Below are positions 36,686 through 45,100 of a DNA stretch of 64,000 nucleotides, one piece after another; position 1 is the stretch's first letter, and the number at the start of each line of letters is the position of its first letter. Both the position numbers and the translations under genes were made by a program. Under the pieces are notes generated by a model. That model did not search any database, was not told where the DNA came from, and saw only the letters and a program-made list of their open reading frames with translations. Source of the DNA: Pseudomonadota bacterium (lineage in GTDB: Bacteria; Myxococcota_A; Polyangia; Polyangiales; Polyangiaceae). Where the stretch lies: NCBI GenBank assembly GCA_023398955.1, contig JAEWRL010000097.1, positions 124,001-188,000 of the forward strand, read 5' to 3'.

Positions 36686-37234
36686 ATGTATCGCTGGACG
36701 ACCCTCCTCCTCGCGCTGCTCTTCGCGGCGGCTCTGACCGCCATTCTCCTCACTCCGGTGCCGATCGGCGCACCCGAGGTGCCAGTCGCCGACGAGGTCG
36801 CTTCCGCGCGGGACGCTGGCCCGGAACCTGACGCCGACGTGCCGCTGGACGCTGCGACTAAAACAGCCACCCCGCCGGAAGCCGAGGTCGTGACGCCCGT
36901 GGCGGTAGGCCCATTGCCTACCTCCGCCCCGAAGAACGTTTCATTCGGGGTGATTCTGGTGCGATATGCGGGGGCAGAGGGAGCACCTGCAGGGACACGA
37001 AGCAAGGAGGAAGCAGAACGGCTGGCGGCTTCCTTGGTCGCCGAAGCAGCACAAGATTTCTCGGCAGCCGTTGCTCGCGGCGACCGTGGGTCCACCGCAA
37101 ATGCCGGCCGCGTTCCCCAGAACGTCCTCGAGCCACCCCTGGAATACGCTTTGTTCACGTTGGAACCGGGCGAGGTCTACTCCGAGCCCGTGGACACCCC
37201 CAGGGGGTTCTGGATCGTGAAGAGGCTGAAGTAG
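36686..37234 (+). CDS. Membrane-anchored parvulin-like peptidyl-prolyl isomerase
   Basis: The 182-residue protein has a signal anchor (TTLLLALLFAAALTAILL, about 5-22) and an acidic Ala/Pro-rich linker to about 80. A rotamase-type domain follows: GVILVRYAG, RSKEEAERLAASLVAEAAQDFSAAVARGDRGSTANAGRVP, and LEPPLEYALFTLEPGEVYSEPVDTPRGFWIVKRLK. The last segment matches the end of parvulin/SurA domains, where A-F-x-L-xxGE-xSxPVxTxxGfhIIk is conserved. The first strand has ILVRY instead of ILV-H, so a catalytic His is missing and activity is unsure. It probably acts as a periplasmic folding helper. The start is ATG 36686; an upstream start at 36611 gives a Cys/Arg-rich leader without sense. It leads into the giant TPR pair. 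Confidence 0.75.
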   Translation: MYRWTTLLLALLFAAALTAILLTPVPIGAPEVPVADEVASARDAGPEPDADVPLDAATKTATPPEAEVVTPVAVGPLPTSAPKNVSFGVILVRYAGAEGAPAGTRSKEEAERLAASLVAEAAQDFSAAVARGDRGSTANAGRVPQNVLEPPLEYALFTLEPGEVYSEPVDTPRGFWIVKRLK

Positions 37235-37376
37235 CGGCGCGCTGAGGGCGAGAGCATCGGACCCCGTGCGGGGCGAGCGCCACCGTACGAACCAAAAAAC
37301 CGTCCTGGTTGGCCGACACGCCCGTTTTCAACCGGCGTCGAGTCGCTTAGAGTCCGATCCGTATCCTCGGGGTCAC

Positions 37377-40300
37377 ATGCCAGAGACTGCATCTCCCTCA
37401 ACTCCCGCTGGGCACGAGCCGTCGCGCTGGCCCCCGCCCCAGCAGAACGCAGACCGTCTTCGGGAGGAGCTGGAGGCAGCAGCTTCCCATTCGAACCGCG
37501 CACTGTTGGCGATGGAGCTCGGGCTGCGGCTCGAGGCTGAGTCGAACCCGGCGCAGGCGGTAGCCTACTACGAACTTGCCGCGCGCGAGGCCCCCGGAGC
37601 GGCACTGCCTCGGGAACGCTTGCTGTACCTCGCGCGACATGGGATCGATCGCGGAAGCTTGCCTGAGCCCGATCAGGGCGACAGCGCGGTTCACGCCGCA
37701 GAGGCCCGAGCCGAAGACCTGCTCCTGCGCGCGACAGTGCTCGCCGATCATCATCAGCGGCTGAGCGAGGCCCTGACGCTGCTGCTCGAGGCAGCAGAGC
37801 TGCGGCCTGCGGACACCACGCTGTGGCTCGCAATCGAATTGGCTGCCAGCCAGCTCGGGGATGACGAGCTGCGTGCTCGCGCCCTGGCTCAGCGAGCGCT
37901 CCACGCGCAACCTCCTTTGTGGCGCGCGCTCTTGCTCAAGGACCTTGCCGCGTTGCAGCTCGCCCGTGGGAGGACCCACGACGCGCTCGTCTCGCTGAAC
38001 GCGGCGATCGATCTCGCCACGCTGGCGACGTTCCCTGCGCTGCGTGCTCAGGAAACTGCCGGGCGTGTATTGGGAGAGGGTGGCGTAGTCCTGCGTGCCC
38101 TGGATGGCCAAGCCCAGTTGATCACGCGTGCCATGAGCGGGAGGGTCGAACCGCCGGAACTGGGAGTACCTTCGCATCGCCGCTCGCCGGAAGTTGCCGC
38201 CGCGTGCTGGCTCGAAGCGTCGGATCTGGCACTCAAGTGTGACGACATCCCTGAGGCAACTCGCCTGCTCAACGAAGCCTTGAAGCTCGTCCCAGCAGCT
38301 CCGGCCCTGCTCCTGGCCAGGCTTGCGGTGGCGGACAAGGCGGGCAGCACAGAGGAAGCTGCTGCCGCTGCCCGGGCGCAGCTGGAGCTCGTGAGTCGGG
38401 GTACGTTGGCGGCAGCGTTGTGGCTGCGCATCGCCGAGTACGCCGCCGACAGGGGCGACGGCGATGCCGCCCTGGATGCGGTGGACAGCGCGCTGCGCGC
38501 AGATCCGAGCTGCATCGCGGCGCAGGCACTGAAGCTCGACCTTCTGTCTGACAGCGGACACGCGGAAGCGCTCGCTGGTACTCTCGAGGAGGTGGCCGAG
38601 CAGCTCGAGACGGACGAAGGAAAGGCTCACCTCTACCTACTGGCCGCCGAGACCTGGGCGCTCAGCTGTGGTGACACCGCTGGCGCCAGGGCAGCGCTCT
38701 CGCAGTGTAGTGCGCTCGGCCTCGATCCACTCTCGCTTGCCCGTGTCGCGCGCTGGCTGTCTGCCGCTACGAATGATTCGGCCTGGTTCGAGGAAGCGAC
38801 ACGACGCGTCCTGGCTGCCGTCAGCGATCCCGAGTCCCTGGCGAGTTTCGGATTCGAACACCTCCGAGCGCGGGTGCTCCGTCAGGATCTCGAGGCCGCC
38901 CTCGAAGCTGTCCAGCGCCTCGAAAGCATGGGAGACGCCAGCAGCACTCTCGCCAGACTTGTCGGGGCGTGGCTACTCCCGTTGTTGGTGAACGCGCAAC
39001 GGGCGGATGGCGCCAAGGCACGTGCTCGAGACGCCGCCACTCAATGGAGCGCCCAAGCCCTGGAGGCTTTGGCGGGCGCCCCGGGTGACGCGGAGTGCGC
39101 AAACGCCCTGAAGATCGCAGCCGTCGTTCGCCGCCTGAGCTCCGGACAGCTCTCCGAGGCGGAAGCCCTGCTCGACGAGGTACGGCGCACCGACCCAAGC
39201 CACCTCGCGCTGGCCGCCGCGAGCAGCCTGCTCTGCGGGAAGAGCGGCGGCAGGCATCAGGGTGCCGTGGCCCTCGCCGAGTGCGCACAGGCCCTGTCAG
39301 CGAGCCCCCTCGCGGCGTACCTGCGCCTTCGCGCGAGCCTGCTTCTCTGGCACGCTGGCGCGCTGCATGAGGCGGTGGACACCTTGCGCCCAGCATTGCC
39401 GATGGCTCCCAGCAGCGTCGCCCCGATCCTCGATGCCATGCAGCGCCGCATCGCAGGGGACGACCTCACAGAGCGACGGCAAGCTTGTCGGGTCGCGCGC
39501 GACGGGCTCCGTCACCCCTGGCAAGCACTTCAGGGTTTTGCATTGGAGTGCACTGCCGGAACGGATCTTGGCGCAGCGGTCTCCGCACTTGCTGGCGCTG
39601 AGCCCTGCGGAGTGACCGAACTGGATCTCGCCATCCTGCTGGCACGGTCCGTGGCCGTGTGCTCCCCCGAGACTAACACGCTTGAATCGGCCGTGGATGC
39701 CCTCGACGCTCTCGCTGAATCAATCCCGAGCGCCGCGCCCATGGCCGCAAGTCGTGCTTTTTTTCTCGGCGTTAGCGAGGGCGCCTCGCCAGAACATCGC
39801 TTGGCGCTGGCCACCCGCTGGACAGATCTCGAGCCGGGGCTCCCGAGCGCGATAGAGCGGCTCGCGGCGGCCGAGAACGCGAGCAACGAAACGGAGATTT
39901 GGCAGGCGCGCCACGAACTCGCGAGGCACCTCGATCCAGAGTCAGCGAGACAGCTGGCGGCCGATACGATGCTCGCCCGCTATCTTTCATCCGGGATGGT
40001 CGATCCCTTACCCGCGGACACGGACGCTAGCTCGCGCCTGGTCGGTCTGGAGGTCGCGCCGCCAGGAAGGGATCCCGCGCGTAGAGTCGACGCCGTCGCC
40101 AGAGCCCAGGGTCTCCTAGGAGAGGCCTCGGACAGCGTCCTGGCCACGATTGAAGGGTTCAATGCTTTGGCTGCGGGCGACTCGGAGCGGGCCGTGGAAG
40201 CATTTCGGCGTGCCTCCGAAACCAACCTCGGGGATCCCGCGCCTTGGGAGGGATTGCGCGCATGCGGTCTCGCGACAGGCAACGAGGAGCTGCTTGCGGA

Positions 40301-42158
40301 GGCTTATGAGGGGCTGGGTGAGACAGTCGCCGAACCCGAGTTACGGGCGGCCCTGTGGGAGGAGGCCGCATTCCTCTCGCTCGACCACCTGGGCGACGCA
40401 TCCCGAGGAGAAGCAGCTCTTCGGCGTAGTCTGGAGCTCGATATCCGTCGGACGCGCAGCTTCGAACGGCTCTTCAGGATACTGCGAGCAGCCAAGGAGG
40501 ACGTGCGCTTGCTGTCGCTGGTCGAGGGCCGCCTCACCGTCAGCGACGGCATGGACGAGCTCGTCAAGCTGCACTGGGAGCGAGCGCGCTGCTTGAGGGA
40601 GCTGGGAGACCGGCAGGGGGCGCTGACCGCGCTCGGCGACGTTCGCCTGCTCGAGCCCGATCACGTTGGCGCGCTCGCGCTGGCTGGAGAGATCCTTATA
40701 AAGGAAGCGCGATTCCCAGAAGCCGCGGAGGCGCTGAGCCAGCTAGCCCAGCTAGAGAATGTGCCGGCCAATCAACGCCTCATGAGCGGGGTCGCCGCGG
40801 CAGATGTCTACGAAAACAAACTGGGCCAGCTCGATCTGGCGCTGGGGGTGCTCGCGAGGCTGCACGAAGCGGGGCTCACAACGATGCCGGTGCGAGAACG
40901 CCTCGCGCGTCTGGCTGCCAAGGCCCATGCGTGGGAGCAGGCGGCCATCGTGCTGGAAGAGCTGATGCGCGACCGCGACACACGCGAAGGGCGGATAGAA
41001 GCCGCACGCCTGGCGCTCGCGATCTGCAGAGACAAGCTGTCGAATCCCTGCCGCACGCTGCCTGCCCTGCGCCGACTCATGGATGAAGCTCCGGACGATC
41101 CAGAAGGCATCGACTTCATGTTGGGCGGGGGACTCGCCCTAAGGCAGACGTCGGAGTTGTTGACGCAAGCGCGCGATGCGCTGTTTACATCACTCCAGAG
41201 GGACCCGATGGACGCCGAGCGAATCGATCGATTGGCTCGCATCGCGGAGGAGCTGGCGGATCTCCCCTTGCGCCAAGCTGCCCTCGGGGCGCTGATCGCC
41301 GTGGGCGCTGGCACGACCGACATCGAGGCCGAGCTTGCGGCGTTGGAAGAGCGCGTCGCCACGCTTCCCCGTATGGCCATCGATCCGACCAGCGTCCCCG
41401 AGCTCTTGGATCCCGGGGACCATGGACCCATCGCCGATCTGTTCCGGGAGCTTGCACCCGGCTTCGAAGAGGTTCTCGGAGCCAACCTGAAGTCTCTAGG
41501 GTTGAGCAAGAAGGAGAGAATCGCGCCAAAGGACGGGCTTCCGCTGAGAACAGCGGTGGCCGCTTGGGCTGGCGCTCTCGCCATCGGAGACTTCGATTTG
41601 TACATCGGCGGCCCGCAGCCCGACGGGATTCGCGTCCTTGCAGGCGAAAAACCCATCATCGTCGTCGGTGCAGCAGTCGACGCTCCCCTTTCACCGCGCC
41701 ATCGGCAGGCGATCGCGCGGGAGCTCTATGGCGTGATCCGAGGCACGACATTGTTTCACCAGTACGGCCCGAGCGATCTGGCCGCCCTGGTGCACGCAGT
41801 CTGCACGGTCGGGGGTTCGCCGCTGCGCGGCCCGAGCTATGCGCTGACCCCAGAGTTCGAGCGGATGCTCACGCGCGAGTTGCCGCGACGCTACCGCAAG
41901 CGGCTCCCGGACCTTGCGGCAGGCATCGCTGCCGTGGGTGGGGACGTAGTCGAGTGGGTGCGGTCCGCGCGCGCCAGTCAAGACCGTGTGGCTACCCTTG
42001 CGGCGGGCGACGTCTCGTGGGTGCTCGCCGAGGATGGACAGCGGGGGCGTCTGGGTGCCACCGCAGAAGCACAACGCCGCGCAAGCCGCCTCCTCGGCTT
42101 CGTCCTGTCACACAAGCACCTGGAGCTTCGTGAGAAGCTGGGGATGGGGATCCGATGA
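37377..42158 (+). CDS. Giant TPR protein, 1593 aa, unknown function
   Basis: The protein is almost entirely Ala/Leu/Glu-rich paired helices of tetratricopeptide type, from about 45 to 1400. Examples are LLAMELGLRLEAESNPAQAVAYYELAAREAPGAA, LKCDDIPEATRLLNEALKLVPAAPALLLARLAV and LAAGDSERAVEAFRRASETNLGDPAPWEGL. No signal peptide or membrane helix is seen, so it is likely cytosolic. From about 1414 it has a non-TPR domain, starting IGGPQPDGIRVLAGEKPIIVVGAAV, that appears related to the C-terminal domain of the next protein. The ATG at 37377 follows a CGGGG stretch. Its stop overlaps the next start as ATGA. The pair looks like a scaffold, but the partner is unknown. Confidence 0.8.
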   Translation: MPETASPSTPAGHEPSRWPPPQQNADRLREELEAAASHSNRALLAMELGLRLEAESNPAQAVAYYELAAREAPGAALPRERLLYLARHGIDRGSLPEPDQGDSAVHAAEARAEDLLLRATVLADHHQRLSEALTLLLEAAELRPADTTLWLAIELAASQLGDDELRARALAQRALHAQPPLWRALLLKDLAALQLARGRTHDALVSLNAAIDLATLATFPALRAQETAGRVLGEGGVVLRALDGQAQLITRAMSGRVEPPELGVPSHRRSPEVAAACWLEASDLALKCDDIPEATRLLNEALKLVPAAPALLLARLAVADKAGSTEEAAAAARAQLELVSRGTLAAALWLRIAEYAADRGDGDAALDAVDSALRADPSCIAAQALKLDLLSDSGHAEALAGTLEEVAEQLETDEGKAHLYLLAAETWALSCGDTAGARAALSQCSALGLDPLSLARVARWLSAATNDSAWFEEATRRVLAAVSDPESLASFGFEHLRARVLRQDLEAALEAVQRLESMGDASSTLARLVGAWLLPLLVNAQRADGAKARARDAATQWSAQALEALAGAPGDAECANALKIAAVVRRLSSGQLSEAEALLDEVRRTDPSHLALAAASSLLCGKSGGRHQGAVALAECAQALSASPLAAYLRLRASLLLWHAGALHEAVDTLRPALPMAPSSVAPILDAMQRRIAGDDLTERRQACRVARDGLRHPWQALQGFALECTAGTDLGAAVSALAGAEPCGVTELDLAILLARSVAVCSPETNTLESAVDALDALAESIPSAAPMAASRAFFLGVSEGASPEHRLALATRWTDLEPGLPSAIERLAAAENASNETEIWQARHELARHLDPESARQLAADTMLARYLSSGMVDPLPADTDASSRLVGLEVAPPGRDPARRVDAVARAQGLLGEASDSVLATIEGFNALAAGDSERAVEAFRRASETNLGDPAPWEGLRACGLATGNEELLAEAYEGLGETVAEPELRAALWEEAAFLSLDHLGDASRGEAALRRSLELDIRRTRSFERLFRILRAAKEDVRLLSLVEGRLTVSDGMDELVKLHWERARCLRELGDRQGALTALGDVRLLEPDHVGALALAGEILIKEARFPEAAEALSQLAQLENVPANQRLMSGVAAADVYENKLGQLDLALGVLARLHEAGLTTMPVRERLARLAAKAHAWEQAAIVLEELMRDRDTREGRIEAARLALAICRDKLSNPCRTLPALRRLMDEAPDDPEGIDFMLGGGLALRQTSELLTQARDALFTSLQRDPMDAERIDRLARIAEELADLPLRQAALGALIAVGAGTTDIEAELAALEERVATLPRMAIDPTSVPELLDPGDHGPIADLFRELAPGFEEVLGANLKSLGLSKKERIAPKDGLPLRTAVAAWAGALAIGDFDLYIGGPQPDGIRVLAGEKPIIVVGAAVDAPLSPRHRQAIARELYGVIRGTTLFHQYGPSDLAALVHAVCTVGGSPLRGPSYALTPEFERMLTRELPRRYRKRLPDLAAGIAAVGGDVVEWVRSARASQDRVATLAAGDVSWVLAEDGQRGRLGATAEAQRRASRLLGFVLSHKHLELREKLGMGIR

Positions 42159-45100
42159 GCGAGCGGGATAACCAGGACAAGCCAGACACTTCCACGGCCA
42201 AAGGCGACTCGACGCGGCCGCGTCCTAGAACGGGGCCGCTGGAGGAGCTGGGCAAGCTCGAGTTCGACCCCGAAGAGCTCGATAACCTCTTCGACGACGC
42301 GCTCTCGGATGCCAGCCTTCGCGAAGCACCAACCCGCGAAGCGCTGCAACGACCTGCTCAAACGGCTGATCCGCGGAAGGCATTGGCGCGGGCGGACCAT
42401 CCCCCTGCAAGGCAGCCCGCTGTGCCCCCGCAAGGATCGCCGAAAGGCCGACCCGGTTCGGCGCCCCTGGGCAGCGCTGCGGCGGGTACCAGGCGCAACG
42501 TCCCACCTCCTGGAAGCGTTCCCCCCGCTGACCGTAGGAGCGCCAGGCCAGGCGGTCTCGCGACGTCCGCGTCGCGCGTCCCGCCCGCGATGTCCACTCG
42601 CACCTCCGTTCCCGCCCCAAGGGGAGGCCCCTCGACGAGCCCCCGGGAGAGACCCTCGGGTATTCCGTCCCTCGGGCTCGACGCCATGGGCAAGGCACCG
42701 TCACCGGGACGCGAACGTGGTGCCACGCAAGCCTCCCGAGGCACGCTCAATCCCAGGGGAGAGGCTCACGGCGGAGGGGCGGCGCCCGAAGCCCCCGACC
42801 CGCCCGCGGGAACGGGCGAAGGGAGCTCGGGAGGCACCCGCCGTGCCGGTGCACTCGGCAGCATCGATCAGCTGGCGCCGGTCGACGGCTGGCAGCAGCG
42901 GGCGTCATGGCTCGAAGGGCAGGCGCATCAGCAACTAGACGCCAAACGCAAGGCCCGCACGCTGACGCTTGCGAGCGAGCTGTGGGCCATCGCTGGGGAC
43001 CTTGAACGCTCCCGGGCCTGCGCAGGCTTGGCCGTCCAGGCCAATCCGCACCTGCCCGTCGCTCAGCGTCAAGCCCGCTGGCTCGCGGCAGCGCAAGGCG
43101 ACTGGAACGACGTTTCTGCTGCATTGGACGCAGAGCTGAAGCTCGCCGTGACCCCGGAAGCGCGCTGCCATGCGGCACACCTGGCAGCACACGTTCGGCG
43201 CGGCAAGCTGGGCGATCGTCAGGGAGCAAGCACCCGCATCGATCTGGCGGCGAGAGCCAAGCCGGACGACGTCCGCTCACACCTCGCGCGCCTCCTCGAA
43301 GAGCTCTCCGCTGGCCCCGAGGCGCCGCGGACCCGGTTCCCCGATCTCAGCCGGTTCGAGCACCTTATCCGGAGCGTAGAGCTCATCATCCACTTGAGGG
43401 GTGGAACGGTGAACACCAGTGATGTGTCGCCCGCTGCCCTACTGGAGAACCTGCGCCGCGCATTGCGCGCCCACGACGCGGGTGAGAGCGCGACCGCGGC
43501 TCTCGCACTCTCACGTGTGCCGGATCTGGAGGCAGCCATGTGGTTGGCCGCGGCTCTCTATGCGCAATCCACCGCCCTGCGCCCGCGGGCGCTCGAGCTG
43601 CTGGAAGCGATGGGGGCAACGAACCCGTCGACTGCGGTCACCGCAGCGGTCACCGAGTTGGCTTGGCTACTCAGCGACCCTGAACTCATCGATCGCTTGA
43701 AAAGCGACGCGAGCCGGGATGCCATTCCGATCGCGCAGCGGCTCGGCCTGGCGCTGGTCGCCGCCGCTCCGCCCGAGACCCTCCGTGCGCTCTCCGAGGA
43801 GGCCTCCGGGGTCGAGGGGATGGAGGTCCTCGTTGACGCTACAGCGGACTTCATCGCGCCAGGAGAACGAATCCCCTCTGTCGCCTCGCCTAGCGATGCG
43901 GCGAGTCTCGAGCTTGGGTACGCGCTCGCTGCAGGCAGAATTCCCAATGAGGATCTGAGCCAGCTCGCGGAAGCCAGCGTCGGCAGCATTCCCCCACTCC
44001 ACGTTGCCCTGGCCATGGAGCGCGCGCTTGCATCAGGCGATGTGGCGCGCTGCGCGTCGCTGTTGCGAAGCTGGCCGGAGCATGACGCTCGGCTCCCGAC
44101 GATACCACGCCTATTGGTGGAGGGACTGCTCTACGAGCGAGCGGAGATGCCAGGACAGGCGCGCCAGCCATACGACGCGGCCCTTGCCCTCGACCCGTCC
44201 CACGAAGGGGCTGCGAGGGCGCTGGCACAGTGCCCCGATGCCGCACCGCTGCACGAGCTCCTCGAGTCATTGGCCGATGTCGTATCCGGTGACGACCGCT
44301 GCGCCTTGCTGCTCATGGAAGCGGCGCGGCGCCGGGGCCCAGAGGATCCTGTATATGGCGCCATCCTCAATCGCGCCGCCGAGATCTCCCCGGGACTGCC
44401 GTTCGCGTTTCGAGCAGCCGAGCACGCGGCCAGAGCTCGCGGCGACGCTCAGGAGCTCCTGAGCTGGCTGCAACGCCGCCGGGAAACCCTGACTGACCCG
44501 CTAGAGCAAGCACTGGATTCAGTGAGGGAAGCTTTGCTCGTGGCGTCCTACGCTCCCGAGCAGGCGCTGGGTCTCATCGAACGAGCACTCGCAGCCCGAC
44601 CTTATGACGTCGCGCTGCGGGAGCTGCATGAGCGAATGCTACCCACCGAGATGGGCCTCGATCGCTTCGCCTGGAGAGAGTCCGTCGCGGCAGCGCTCCC
44701 CCCGCAGGAACGAGCCTGGCTGTTGCTCGGGCTCGCCAGGGAACACGCGAAGGCCGGCGACAAGACCCGCGCGGCCGAGCTTGGCCAGGCAGTTCTCGCG
44801 CTGGATCCTTCGCCGCTGACCCAGCGAATCGCGGAGCGCCTCCAAGGCTCCGAGGCTTCCTCGCTCCTCGAACAGGCACTTGCCCGTGCCAATGCCGCGA
44901 TGGAAGGCCCTCCTCCCTCCGGGCTCGACGAGGCCGCGGCTGACCTCCTGGATGTCGCTGCCGATGCGGCAACGAACGACCCGCAGGTTTCGGCGATGCT
45001 CCGGCGCTTCGGTGATCTCCTGCCCGAATCCCTCCCGCTGTTACGCTGGGCGGAGCACACCCGCCTAGGCAGCGCCGAACTGCCGGAGCTCGAGTCGCTT

